Positions 1 to 9,900 of a DNA stretch of 64,000 nucleotides are shown piece by piece (the first letter of the stretch is position 1; each line of letters begins with the position of its first letter). The DNA comes from an uncultured Lachnospiraceae bacterium (GTDB taxonomy: Bacteria > Bacillota > Clostridia > Lachnospirales > Lachnospiraceae). The position numbers and the translations under genes are program-made. A model generated the notes under the pieces. It did no database searches, was not told the DNA's origin, and saw only the letters and a list, made by a program, of their open reading frames with translations. The DNA lies in contig CAKRMH010000006.1 in assembly GCA_934364805.1 (NCBI GenBank), positions 76,930 to 140,929 of the forward strand, read 5' to 3'.

Positions 1-114
1 AGCACCGTTTGGTCCTAACAAAATTCCAATCTGCCCATTATCAATCGTAAGATTGATATCATTGTTCGCAATTACTTTACGATACTTTTTTGTGACATGT
101 GATACGACTAACAT
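1..114 (-). CDS. ABC transporter ATP-binding protein, N-terminal part (cut by window edge)
   Basis: The first 38 codons of an ABC ATPase are visible before the sequence stops at the window edge. They contain the aromatic A-loop region (Lys-Tyr-Arg at about 10-12) and the start of the Walker A loop, Gly-Pro-Asn-Gly-Ala at 34-38, which in this family continues as GKS/T. The ATG is preceded by GAGGAG with a good gap. The family couples ATP hydrolysis to transport across the membrane; the substrate and permease cannot be seen. It lies downstream of the lysozyme gene on the same strand but about 110 bases away, so it may have its own promoter. Confidence 0.85.
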   Translation of the reverse strand, partial: MLVVSHVTKKYRKVIANNDINLTIDNGQIGILLGPNGA

Positions 115-224
115 TATGTGTTCTCCTCATTCCATTTGTATTTATTCCTAACTACAAATATCATTGTATCATACACAATTCCTGTATGGTCTTAACATTG
201 CCTTAACGAATACTGATTTTCTTA

Positions 225-1700
225 TTATTGTGCAGTCGTAAGATAGCTTGAAATACAATACAACGTCTGCCCATTATAGTCCACTCTGGACCATCCGAAT
301 TCCTCATTGATTCCTGTTCTTGTCACAGTTTCCCCATTCGTCAGAACTGCTGCCACAACTGCATCCGGGTTCGTAACACTTGGGATTGTCCTCAGATTTA
401 CTTCAATTTTTGCGGTTACAACATCGCTACAGTCTGTGAACTTCGTCTTTAATCCATCACCACTTCCACTGCCTTCCTGTCCTGCTGCCACATAATTTAA
501 ATCCGTGGTCAGATAACTGGATACCGCATAATACGTGGCTCCGTTATATAAAAGGCGTGACCATCCGCTTTCACTGATGCCTGTCCGCATGGCAACATCA
601 CCATTATTTAATGTGAGCTCTACCGTGCTGTCGGTATCCTGACTTGGAATATTTCTCAGATTTGCGGATTCCTTTGCTGTAACACTCTCGTTTACATCCT
701 GAAACTTCATGTTCGCTTCCGGATCTGCACTTGCAGCATCCGGCGCTGCCCCGTCCTTTGCCTGTGCAGTTTCATCATATCCAAAATATGCTACATTCAG
801 ATCTACTGTAGTTCCAATACCTGGAATGGTTCCCTGATTGGTATACTGCCACATAGCATGCGTTCCGGTATAACTGGAAGATGCGGTATCCGGATACGGC
901 ACTTCTGGATACTGGGCAACCCATATTTTATAACTGTTTTGTATTGTATCAAGATTCCAGTCCGCACCATCCTGCAGTTCGCCGGATGCTGCATAAAACA
1001 TCGGTGTATAACCTTTTTGATAAATTTCATCCATAAACGCTGCCGCTAACCCGGTACGTTTTTCACGGTCAAGTCCCGACTGGCGGCTGTCTGCATCCTG
1101 AAAGCCTTCACAGTCAAAGGCCACTGGATATGTGATCTGATATTGTGAAATATAGTCAGCGACCCAGTCTGCCTCTTCCTTCGCTTCCGCCTCTGTAATT
1201 GCTGATGAGAAAAAATATACCCCTATTTTAATTCCATTCGCCTGTGCTTCCTGCATATTGTATTTTGCATTGGTGTCGACACACATTTCCCCTGTTTTCT
1301 GTGTCCGGTAGCCCACACGTATCATCGCAAAATCAATTCCCGATGCAGCAACCTTACTCCAGTCGATCGTTCCCTGATATTTTGCGACATCAATTCCAAG
1401 GGTAATCTGATCATTTTCCGCTGCACTGCTTGCAGTCAAAATAGCACTTGCATCTACCTGGGCACCATTTTCCTGCCCCATTGATCCGGTTTCCGGATCA
1501 TCCGTATCCTGCTGTTTTGTATCCTGCTCCGTGTCCAGTTCTCCAACGCTCCCCATCTGATCTTTCTTCTTCTGCATCCAGAATCCAGCCAGAAGCATAG
1601 CCCCGACAAGCGCAATTATCACAACTGCTATTATAATCCGGATAATATTGCGAGAACCATAAGTGGAATCATCTAGCGAATCAAATCTGTCTTTTTTCAT
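225..1700 (-). CDS. Membrane-anchored GH25 lysozyme with two C-terminal SH3-like domains
   Basis: Peptidoglycan hydrolase of glycoside hydrolase family 25 (N-acetylmuramidase), which cleaves the MurNAc-GlcNAc bond. The protein has a charged N-terminus, one membrane segment at about residues 20-42 (no signal-peptidase site), an acidic Asp/Glu/Gln-rich linker to about 95, the GH25 barrel from about 100 (GIDVAKYQG with Asp about 105; catalytic pair in FDCEG, Asp about 197 and Glu about 199), then two SH3-like repeats at about 340-400 and 420-492, each containing an LRxIPS motif. Two ATGs lie in tandem; the second (1700) is taken because GGGAGG is only 2 bases from the first and 5 from the second. 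It follows the DUF2225 gene by about 30 bases, so the two are probably cotranscribed. Confidence 0.93.
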   Translation of the reverse strand: MKKDRFDSLDDSTYGSRNIIRIIIAVVIIALVGAMLLAGFWMQKKKDQMGSVGELDTEQDTKQQDTDDPETGSMGQENGAQVDASAILTASSAAENDQITLGIDVAKYQGTIDWSKVAASGIDFAMIRVGYRTQKTGEMCVDTNAKYNMQEAQANGIKIGVYFFSSAITEAEAKEEADWVADYISQYQITYPVAFDCEGFQDADSRQSGLDREKRTGLAAAFMDEIYQKGYTPMFYAASGELQDGADWNLDTIQNSYKIWVAQYPEVPYPDTASSSYTGTHAMWQYTNQGTIPGIGTTVDLNVAYFGYDETAQAKDGAAPDAASADPEANMKFQDVNESVTAKESANLRNIPSQDTDSTVELTLNNGDVAMRTGISESGWSRLLYNGATYYAVSSYLTTDLNYVAAGQEGSGSGDGLKTKFTDCSDVVTAKIEVNLRTIPSVTNPDAVVAAVLTNGETVTRTGINEEFGWSRVDYNGQTLYCISSYLTTAQ

Positions 1701-1731
1701 CATAGCCTCCCAAAAATTCTTTGATTCTGAA

Positions 1732-2595
1732 TTATTGTTCTTCTTTTTTCAAAGCCTCAATAATCTCTTCTTTCATATCCAATGCTTTGTCTTTCATCTT
1801 GCTGCTGGCTGTACGCGATACAAGAATTGATGAGATCATCTTAGATGCAATATCATATTTTTTCAGGCGGAACGCCATAGCTGCCAAAAGACAGTCCAAC
1901 GTATTCTGATCCATTCCACAGATCGGATACATCTCATTGGCAACTGCCTCAACAAATCCATCATAGGCTTTCTCATAAAATTCATCTGCCTCTTTGACGC
2001 AGGCAGCCTTTTTCTCCAGTGTCTTTTCGTCTTTTCCTGTCAGTTCCTCATCCTGCTCATATAACATCCATGCAAGTTTCAGACAAGTATATGCCTTTTC
2101 GCTGATCTTGGCTTTTTTTACAATCGAATTATACAAAGATAATTTGTAACGTTCTACTGCTGTATCATAATCATAGGCTTTCAGTTCTTCTACATTCAAC
2201 GTATTATGCGCATGAAATTTATCACAGACATTCTCCTTGATCAGCTTTCTCTGCAGGCTGGACATGGAATCAAAATACCTGCTCATTGCGGTATAACCAC
2301 ACTTCGGACATGCACAGATATCATATTTCAGTGTGTCGATATAATAAAATCTCGGTCTTAGATCCATGTCTGGTTCTTTTCTTCTAAGTCTTCCCGATTT
2401 TACAGAAATCGTTTTAAATTTGTATTCACACACCGGGCACTCTACACTCTTCATCAATAAAAATTCTGTTTCTTCCGGAATTTTTTCTTCCTTTTTTACA
2501 ATTTTCTTTTCCATCTGTTTTTCATCTCTTTTTTCGTAGATCTGCATCTCATCTGCCTGCAGTCCAAATTTTTCTAACCCTGTTAATAAACTCAT
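1732..2595 (-). CDS. DUF2225 family protein
   Basis: Matches the DUF2225 family of Firmicutes by its layout: a CPVCEYKF zinc-binding knuckle near residue 56, an Arg-rich stretch, a second CPKCGYTA knuckle near residue 98, and a helical TPR-like C-terminal half ending in charged residues. The two CxxC pairs probably hold one zinc. Function is unknown; a cytoplasmic scaffold or regulatory role is a guess. Of two nearby ATGs the second (2595) is chosen because an AAGGG site sits directly against the first and 7 bases from the second. It lies between the glnS terminator and the lysozyme gene. Confidence 0.85.
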   Translation of the reverse strand: MSLLTGLEKFGLQADEMQIYEKRDEKQMEKKIVKKEEKIPEETEFLLMKSVECPVCEYKFKTISVKSGRLRRKEPDMDLRPRFYYIDTLKYDICACPKCGYTAMSRYFDSMSSLQRKLIKENVCDKFHAHNTLNVEELKAYDYDTAVERYKLSLYNSIVKKAKISEKAYTCLKLAWMLYEQDEELTGKDEKTLEKKAACVKEADEFYEKAYDGFVEAVANEMYPICGMDQNTLDCLLAAMAFRLKKYDIASKMISSILVSRTASSKMKDKALDMKEEIIEALKKEEQ

Positions 2596-2641
2596 ATACA
2601 TCCCTTTCTTAATGATACCTCAGTATTTTTCCAAGAAGTAA

Positions 2642-2670
2642 AAGAGATTCCAGTTACCCCCGGAATCTCC
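2642..2670 (-). terminator. Intrinsic terminator after glnS
   Basis: Read on the minus strand, GAGATTCC and GGAATCTC form an 8-bp stem around a loop rich in G, followed by TTTTACTT. It sits 12 bases past the glnS stop codon and separates glnS from the DUF2225 gene. Confidence 0.75.
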
Positions 2671-2681
2671 TATCTTTATTC

Positions 2682-4367
2682 TTATGCATTTGCCTTTGGA
2701 AGCTTAAAGGAACTCTTCAGAGAAACAACTCTGTTGAATACCGGCTGTCCTGGTTTGGAATCCTTGCAATCTGCACAGAAGAATCCCTGTCTTACAAACT
2801 GAAAACTCTCATATGGTTTTGCTTCCATAAGTGCCGGTTCCACCATACAATTTTCAAGTACCGTAAGCGAATTTGGATTCAGATTCAGACTTCCGTCTTC
2901 ATTATACACTCCAAGTTCTTCGTTTACAATGTTTTCGTAAAGACGAACCGTTACCGGTTTTGCATATTTTGCAGAAACCCACTGGATCGTTCCTTTTACT
3001 TTACGTCCATCCGGGCTGTTTCCGCCCTTTGATGCCGGATCATACGTACAATGGATCTCCGTAACATTTCCATTCTCATCCTTTTTGAAGCTCTCACATT
3101 TTACAAAATATGCATTCATCAGACGCACTTCATTGCCCGGGAACATACGGAAATATTTCTTTGGAGGATTCTCCATAAAATCTTCCCTGTCAATATAAAG
3201 CTCTTTTGTAAATGGTACCTCTCTTGTTCCAAGTTCCGGATTCTCAAGGTTGTTGGTTACTTCCAGCTGTTCTACCTGATCTTCCGGGTAATTATCAATA
3301 ATCACTTTAACCGGATCAAGAACTGCCATCATACGAGGACGTTTCATCTTCAGATCCTCTCGGATACAGTACTCTAACATTGCATAATCTACAGAACTGT
3401 TTGCTTTGGAAATTCCACAAAGTTCCACAAAATTGCGGATGGATTCCGGCGTAAATCCTCTTCTTCTAAGTGCAGCGATCGAAACCAGTCTTGGATCATC
3501 CCATCCGTCCACAATTCCATCTTCTACCAGACGCTTGATATAACGCTTACCGGTTACAACGTTGGTAAGATAAAGCTTTGCAAATTCAATCTGCTTCGGT
3601 GTATCATCTGCATCCTTCTTATATCCAAGTTCTGTCACGACCCAGTCATATAATGGTCTGTGATCTTCAAACTCCAAGGTACAGATAGAATGTGTGATTC
3701 CTTCGATTGCATCCTCGATCGGATGTGCAAAATCATACATTGGATAAATGCACCATTGATCTCCGGTTCTGTGATGTGTCATATGTGCTACACGATAAAG
3801 AACAGGGTCTCTCATATTAATATTGGACGATGTCATGTCAATCTTAGCACGTAACACCATTGTTCCGTCCTCAAACTCGCCATTCTTCATGCGTTCAAAC
3901 AGATCCAGATTCTCTTCTGCGCTTCTTTCCCTGTTTGGATCATTCTTTCCAGGCTCTGTCAGTGATCCACGATACTCTCTGATCTGCTCTGCTGTCAGAT
4001 CTGATACATATGCTTTCCCGTTTTTGATCAGTGTTACAGCAGCTTCATACATCTGGTCAAAATAATCAGAAGCAAAGAACAGCCGGTCTTCCCAATCTGC
4101 CCCAAGCCATTTTACGTCTGCCTGAATGGATTCCACGAATTCCACTTTCTCTTTTGTCGGATTTGTATCATCAAAACGGAGATTAAATTTACCACCGTAT
4201 TTCTTTGAAAGTCCATAATTTAAAAGGATTGACTTTGCATGTCCGATATGAAGGTAACCATTCGGTTCCGGTGGGAATCTTGTAACTACAGATTCACAGT
4301 GTCCTTCCGCTAAATCCTTTTCTATGATCTGTTCAATAAAATTTTTGGAGACTGCTTCGTTTTCCAT
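2682..4367 (-). CDS. glnS: Glutaminyl-tRNA synthetase
   Basis: Class I aminoacyl-tRNA synthetase that charges tRNA-Gln with glutamine; 561 residues is normal for bacterial GlnRS. The catalytic core starts with [13 protein letters not shown] (HIGH motif at residues 40-43) and keeps the FDDTNP motif. The KMSKS loop (MSKRK in E. coli) aligns by the conserved GWDDPR downstream to TGKRY at about 272-276: the core Lys and following Arg remain but the Met-Ser pair is gone. The C-terminal anticodon-binding beta barrels follow, ending with [21 protein letters not shown] and GAGAGG lie upstream of the ATG. A consensus promoter precedes it and a terminator follows, so it is probably a single-gene unit. 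Confidence 0.97.
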   Translation of the reverse strand: MENEAVSKNFIEQIIEKDLAEGHCESVVTRFPPEPNGYLHIGHAKSILLNYGLSKKYGGKFNLRFDDTNPTKEKVEFVESIQADVKWLGADWEDRLFFASDYFDQMYEAAVTLIKNGKAYVSDLTAEQIREYRGSLTEPGKNDPNRERSAEENLDLFERMKNGEFEDGTMVLRAKIDMTSSNINMRDPVLYRVAHMTHHRTGDQWCIYPMYDFAHPIEDAIEGITHSICTLEFEDHRPLYDWVVTELGYKKDADDTPKQIEFAKLYLTNVVTGKRYIKRLVEDGIVDGWDDPRLVSIAALRRRGFTPESIRNFVELCGISKANSSVDYAMLEYCIREDLKMKRPRMMAVLDPVKVIIDNYPEDQVEQLEVTNNLENPELGTREVPFTKELYIDREDFMENPPKKYFRMFPGNEVRLMNAYFVKCESFKKDENGNVTEIHCTYDPASKGGNSPDGRKVKGTIQWVSAKYAKPVTVRLYENIVNEELGVYNEDGSLNLNPNSLTVLENCMVEPALMEAKPYESFQFVRQGFFCADCKDSKPGQPVFNRVVSLKSSFKLPKANA

Positions 4368-4400
4368 TGCCTCTCTTCCTCCTGTTGCTAATATTTTTTA

Positions 4401-4429
4401 ATTATAGAGTGCGTACGAAGCTTTGTCAA
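4401..4429 (-). promoter_or_regulatory. Consensus sigma-A promoter of glnS
   Basis: On the minus strand TTGACA (4429-4424), a 17-base spacer and TATAAT (4406-4401) match the vegetative consensus at all twelve positions. The transcription start would fall about 25-30 bases before the glnS ATG, leaving no room for a T-box leader. Confidence 0.9.
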
Positions 4430-4463
4430 CCTGCCCACAGCTCTGCCATTTTTGTTTCTGCGT

Positions 4464-5759
4464 TTATTCTTCCGCAGTTTCTTCTGCGTTTAATTCTGTG
4501 ATCCCATCTATGCGAAGTGTAAAATACGGTGCTGACCGGTATTTTGATTCTGCAAAATATGTACTTCCATCCTCCGATGCAATTGCCTCCACAGTTTCTC
4601 CCGGATAAACCACTTCTCCATTCTCTTCATTCAATAGGGAAAGATCAACTTTTGCATCCGAAACAACCCCACCGCTCACAGTAAATGTCGATGTGTCAAA
4701 GACTTTACATGTTCCGTCTGAAATGGCTGCTTCAAGTTCTTCCACCTTCGTTTCTGTTCCATCCGCCGTCTCCGAACCCAGCTGTGTGATCTTCACTGCA
4801 TTTTCAGCATATCCACCACACCAGTCCTGCGGAAGTTCTTCTTTATGTAATGCCTTTTTAAAAAGCTCAAGATAATATGTTTTCCAGTTGCTTACTGCAC
4901 TTGTCAGGGAAGCTGTTGGTGCAGTTTCTGACATGTCTGCGTTACACCCTACATAATAAACAATCTGTCCCGCATCTTTTCTTGCCTGGATTGCTGCAGG
5001 AACTCCGGTTGAGCCATCATGCTGTCCAATGATCACACATCCCAGATTCATAAGTGTATCCGCTGCTGTTGTCTCAAGTTCCATATCATAATCCGTATGT
5101 GTATACGCAACGTTCATGACTACATTAGAAACAATTGATTTTATTCCAAGATAAAAAGCAGTATAATCGGAAACGGTTTGTGCATCCGGATAGGAACCTA
5201 CATATCCGATCCGGACTCTCCCCTCTTCATCCACACTTCCTTCCGGAATCTGGTTTTCCTTTAGCATTTCCTCCAGTTTCATGCCCGCAACCACACCGGA
5301 TACATATCTTGCCTCATAAATAGCTGTATATCCGTTGTAGAAATTGTCGATCTGCGAAATCGCCGCATAATCTCCTCCTATACAAACAAAGTTTACATCC
5401 GGAAACTTTTCTGCGGCTTTCTTTATGTAATCCTGATGTACTCTGCTGTTTGCAATGATCAGACTGCATCCATCCTCTGCAAGCGACTTTGCTGCATCAT
5501 AGCAGACGTCCGATCCATCAATTCTCGTCTTCCATTCAATATTGTTTTCTGATATTCCAAGTTTCTTTGCAGCTGCCTGAATTCCATGAATATGAGCTTT
5601 TGTATAGCTTTCTGTTTCATCACCATTTAAGATCACACCGACCTTAAGTTCTGGTAAAGCCTCTTTCTTTCTGACATTTGCCCGTTCAGCCTGAATGCTG
5701 CCTTCCAATAATGCTGCAAATAATACAACAACCAGCAAAGCACTTACGAATCTCTTCAT
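4464..5759 (-). CDS. BMP (basic membrane protein/PnrA-like) family substrate-binding protein
   Basis: Extracellular ligand-binding protein of the BMP family, whose known members (PnrA/TmpC and relatives) bind nucleosides for ABC import. It has an N-terminal hydrophobic segment (residues 4-20) typical of secretion. There is no lipobox cysteine, whereas most Gram-positive binding proteins are lipoproteins. The domain begins at KVGVILNG (about residue 40) with the family pattern of SLIIANS, FVCIGG and a GVVAGM helix. An AGGAGAG site lies 8 bases before the ATG. It follows the rhomboid-like gene by 12 bases, probably in one transcript. No permease or ATPase gene is adjacent, so the ligand and partners are unknown; it may be a sensor. 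Confidence 0.82.
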   Translation of the reverse strand: MKRFVSALLVVVLFAALLEGSIQAERANVRKKEALPELKVGVILNGDETESYTKAHIHGIQAAAKKLGISENNIEWKTRIDGSDVCYDAAKSLAEDGCSLIIANSRVHQDYIKKAAEKFPDVNFVCIGGDYAAISQIDNFYNGYTAIYEARYVSGVVAGMKLEEMLKENQIPEGSVDEEGRVRIGYVGSYPDAQTVSDYTAFYLGIKSIVSNVVMNVAYTHTDYDMELETTAADTLMNLGCVIIGQHDGSTGVPAAIQARKDAGQIVYYVGCNADMSETAPTASLTSAVSNWKTYYLELFKKALHKEELPQDWCGGYAENAVKITQLGSETADGTETKVEELEAAISDGTCKVFDTSTFTVSGGVVSDAKVDLSLLNEENGEVVYPGETVEAIASEDGSTYFAESKYRSAPYFTLRIDGITELNAEETAEE

Positions 5760-5771
5760 TCTGATACTCTC

Positions 5772-6671
5772 CTAATTCATTCGTTTTACATGCTTATGTG
5801 TGAACAGATGATCCTGGCAATATTCATAATTGCCCTCACACTTTGAACAATAGCGGAATACCAGATTCGGATCATCTAACTCCGTGCGTCCACAAATGGC
5901 ACATTTATGTTTACTGATTCCTGAACCCGGTCTTGGTCCAGCTGCAAACTGTGCACGGAATTCTTTTTGTCTTTTCTTTTGTTTTCTTGAGACACGCTGT
6001 TTTGTAAAATAAAAGAAAAGTCCAAGGTTGACCAGTGCAAAGACAATCTGGGCACTCAATACAACTCCCATGATCATACCAACATTACGTCCAAGTGCAG
6101 AGCCAAACTGGCTTCCAACACGGAAATTTTCGTAAATTTCATAAGCCAGATCTGCAAAATAAAGAACCAGCATCCATTTCATCTTAATCGGCAAAACAAA
6201 ATACAGATTTACAGTCGCATCCGGCATGCATAATGCAAGCGCCATAAACGTGGTCAACAGTAAATAGTAAGTCGTCAGGCTGACATTCACCCCGGAAAGT
6301 CCGGTCAGAAGATAGCATACAAAATATGTGATGAAGCCTCCAATATCACTGAGAATGATTCCACCAATGAAATAGACATTCATCTTAAAGCTTCCAAAAA
6401 TCTGTTCCAGTGTATGTCCCATCGGAATCAGACAGATCAGAAATAACAATGTAAAAACAAGCTGTCCTGACGGCGGGATCAGAATCCATGTCACAAGCCT
6501 CCAGATCTGGCCATGCAGGATTGCATTCACATTGAATGTCAGGAAATCGAACAGGCCGCCTGCAAGATAACTGATTGCATAGCCGATCAAAATTGCAATG
6601 ATCAGATACCTGTGTATATCCGGGATCGCATACTTTCCCCATTTTCGTTCTAATTTATCCATCCAGTTCAT
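5772..6671 (-). CDS. Rhomboid-like six-helix membrane protein with C-terminal zinc ribbon
   Basis: Membrane protein with about six hydrophobic segments (roughly residues 20-235) and a rhomboid-family Trp-Arg pair in the first loop (GQIWRLVTW). The rhomboid catalytic GxSG serine and partner histidine are not seen, so it looks like a proteolytically dead relative. After a Lys/Arg-rich cytoplasmic stretch, the C-terminus carries CAIC, YCSKC and CQDH-x3-HKH, probably a treble-clef zinc site. The start is taken at the ATG giving MNWMDK, because AGGAGAG precedes it by a normal gap; a longer reading adds 8 residues without a site. Function unknown. It heads a two-gene transcript with the BMP gene. 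Confidence 0.75.
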   Translation of the reverse strand: MNWMDKLERKWGKYAIPDIHRYLIIAILIGYAISYLAGGLFDFLTFNVNAILHGQIWRLVTWILIPPSGQLVFTLLFLICLIPMGHTLEQIFGSFKMNVYFIGGIILSDIGGFITYFVCYLLTGLSGVNVSLTTYYLLLTTFMALALCMPDATVNLYFVLPIKMKWMLVLYFADLAYEIYENFRVGSQFGSALGRNVGMIMGVVLSAQIVFALVNLGLFFYFTKQRVSRKQKKRQKEFRAQFAAGPRPGSGISKHKCAICGRTELDDPNLVFRYCSKCEGNYEYCQDHLFTHKHVKRMN

Positions 6672-6732
6672 ATAATCTCTCCTGTCCAGCAACATTATGC
6701 TGCTGTTGTTAAACGTATTTTATGCAGATTTT

Positions 6733-6762
6733 ATTATATCGGCTTCCACCATCAATTGTCAA
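6733..6762 (-). promoter_or_regulatory. Promoter of the rhomboid-like/BMP operon
   Basis: On the minus strand TTGACA (6762-6757), an 18-base spacer and TATAAT (6738-6733) lie about 60 bases before the start codon. It points away from the activase promoter about 50 bases to the right. Confidence 0.85.
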
Positions 6763-6803
6763 CGCAGCGGCACATTCTTCATAAAATGTTTAGAAACCCC
6801 GTA

Positions 6804-6832
6804 TTGTTTTTTGCATTTTCCTATCGTATAAT
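6804..6832 (+). promoter_or_regulatory. Promoter of the activase fusion gene
   Basis: TTGTTT (6804-6809), a 17-base spacer and a perfect TATAAT (6827-6832). The resulting leader of about 85-90 bases contains the palindrome described next. Confidence 0.75.
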
Positions 6833-6895
6833 GTAAGGAGTTTGCTTATAACATTTAATAAGTAGAAAAGCATAAAAGATACTATTACGATACAA

Positions 6896-6913
6896 GTACT
6901 TTCCAGAAAGTAC
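6896..6913 (+). promoter_or_regulatory. 18-bp perfect palindrome just before the activase ribosome site
   Basis: GTACTTTCCAGAAAGTAC reads as two 8-base arms around CA... with the centre CA itself breaking symmetry, i.e. GTACTTTC-CA-GAAAGTAC. Only two bases separate the arms, which favours a DNA operator over a tight RNA hairpin. It lies 3 bases before the ACGGAGG ribosome site, where a bound protein or an RNA fold would affect expression. No regulator is identified. Confidence 0.5.
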
Positions 6914-6926
6914 AACGGAGGATAAT

Positions 6927-9900
6927 ATGGAAAACAATACGTTACACAAACTGGGTATTGACATTGGTTCAACAACCGTAAAAGTCGCAGTACTGGATGA
7001 TAAAGACGAACTGCTTTTTTCCGATTATGAACGTCACTTTGCCAATATCAGGGAAACACTTTCTTCCCTTTTACAAAAAGCCTTTGATGCACTCGGCGAT
7101 CGTAAAGTTGCACCAATGATCACCGGATCTGGTGGATTAACCCTTGCCAAGCATCTGAATGTTCCATTTGTTCAGGAGGTAATTTCCGTATCTACCGCAT
7201 TACAGCATTATGCTCCGCAGACAGATGTTGCCATTGAGCTTGGTGGAGAAGATGCAAAGATCATCTATTTTGAAGGTGGCAATGTAGAACAGCGCATGAA
7301 CGGGATCTGTGCCGGTGGAACCGGCTCCTTTATCGATCAGATGGCATCCCTGATCCAGACAGATGCAACCGGTCTGAACGAATATGCCAAGAACTATAAA
7401 GCAATCTATCCGATTGCAGCCCGTTGTGGTGTATTTGCCAAAACAGATATCCAGCCTCTGATCAACGAAGGCGCAACCCGTGAAGATTTATCCGCCTCCA
7501 TTTTCCAGGCAGTTGTAAATCAGACGATCAGTGGTCTTGCCTGTGGTAAACCGATCCGTGGCCACGTTGCATTTCTTGGTGGACCTTTGCATTTCCTCGA
7601 CCAGTTAAAGGCCTCCTTTATCCGCACTTTGAACCTGGACGACGAACATGCGATCACCCCGGAGAATTCCCACCTGTTTGCAGCAATCGGTTCTGCACTG
7701 AATTATAAGGAAGATCATGTCACAACACTTTCTGATCTCGTGAACAAGCTTTCTTCTGATATACATATGGAATTTGAAGTTGCCCGTATGGAACCTCTTT
7801 TTTCCGATCAGGCTGCCTATGATGAATTTACCAGACGTCATCAGAACAACCATGTAAAAACCGCAGATCTTTCCACTTATGAAGGCGATTGTTACCTTGG
7901 AATTGATGCCGGCTCTACCACAACCAAAATTGCGCTGGTCAGTGAATCCGGTGACCTTTTATATTCCTTTTACAGTAACAACAACGGAAGCCCGCTTGCA
8001 ACTGCGATCCGCTCTATCCAGGAAATCTACTCTCTTCTTCCCAAGAAGGCTCACATTGTACATTCCTGCTCTACCGGCTACGGAGAAGCTTTGTTAAAAG
8101 CCGCCTTAATGCTGGATGAAGGAGAAGTCGAGACGGTTGCACATTATTATGCGGCTGCATTCTTTGATCCTAAGGTAGATTGTATCTTAGACATCGGTGG
8201 TCAGGATATGAAATGCATCAAGATCAAAAATCATACCGTTGACTCTGTCCAGTTAAACGAAGCATGTTCTTCCGGCTGCGGTTCCTTTATCGAAACATTT
8301 GCAAAATCATTGAATTTTTCTGTTCAGGACTTTGCAAAAGAAGCATTATTTGCCAAAAATCCGATCGACCTTGGAACACGATGCACCGTATTTATGAACT
8401 CCAAAGTAAAACAGGCACAGAAGGAAGGCGCAACCGTTTCTGATATTTCCGCCGGTCTTGCATATTCTGTAATTAAAAATGCTTTATATAAAGTAATCAA
8501 ATTATCCGATGCAAAAGATCTTGGCGAAAATATCGTTGTCCAGGGTGGAACTTTCTATAACGATGCAGTTTTACGAAGCTTTGAAAAAATTGCTGGTGTG
8601 CACGCTACCCGTCCGGATATTGCCGGAATCATGGGTGCATTCGGTTGTGCTCTGATTGCAAGAGAACGTCATGAGGAAGGCTATCAGACAACGATGCTGA
8701 CCATTGATCAGATCAATCAGCTGACCTATGAGACCAAGCTTGCAAGATGTCAGGGATGTACCAACCACTGTCTGCTCACGATCAACAAATTCTCCGACAA
8801 CAGACAGTACATCACCGGAAACCGCTGCGAACGCGGTCTTGGAAAAGAAAAAAATAAAGAAAACATCCCAAACCTGTTTGACTATAAAAACAAACGTATT
8901 TTTGACTATAAACCGCTTTCTGAAGAAGACGCAAAACGTGGAACCGTTGGTCTTCCAAGAGTACTGAATATGTACGAGAACTTTCCATTCTGGGCTACGT
9001 TCTTTACAAAACTCGGATTCCGTTTCGTACTCTCACCACAGTCCACACGTAAAATTTATGAACTCGGAATTGAGTCCATCCCAAGTGAATCCGAATGCTA
9101 TCCGGCCAAACTTGCACATGGTCATGTTTCCTGGCTTATCCATCATAATGTAGATTTTATTTTCTATCCGGCAATTCCATATGAACGCAGGGAATTCCCG
9201 GATGCAAATAACCATTACAACTGCCCGATCGTCACCTCATACTCTGAAAACATCAAAAATAATGTGGATGAGATTACCTCCGGACAGATGCGCTTCCTGA
9301 ATCCATTTATGGCTTTTACAAGCGAGGAAACGCTCTCCAAACAGCTTGTGGCATGTTTCACAAAAGAATTCGGCATTCCGGAAAGTGAAATCCGCAATGC
9401 AGTATCCGATGCATGGAAAGAGCTTGAAGTCGTACGTCTGGAAGTCCGCCAGAAAGGGGAGGAAGTCTTAAAATATATGGAAGAGACCGGAAAACGCGGC
9501 ATCGTGCTTGCTGGTCGTCCATACCATGTTGACCCGGAAATCAACCACGGTATTCCGGAACTAATCAATTCCTATGGAATCTGTGTTCTGACCGAAGATT
9601 CTGTATCACATTTAGGTAATGTAGAACGTCCTCTTATCGTTATGGATCAGTGGATGTACCATTCACGCCTTTATGCGGCAGCAAACTTTGTAAAAACAAG
9701 AGATGATCTTGACCTCATCCAGTTAAATTCCTTCGGATGCGGTCTGGACGCTGTTACAACCGATTGCGTAAATGATATTTTATCCGGTTCCGGCAAAATC
9801 TATACCTGCCTGAAGATCGATGAAGTCAACAACCTTGGTGCTGCAAGAATCCGTATCCGTTCTCTTCTTTCTGCCATCCGTGTCAGAGAAAAGAAACACG

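Noticed and set aside
4401..4463. T-box leader before glnS
   Set aside because: The consensus promoter leaves only about 25-30 bases of leader, far too short for a T-box.
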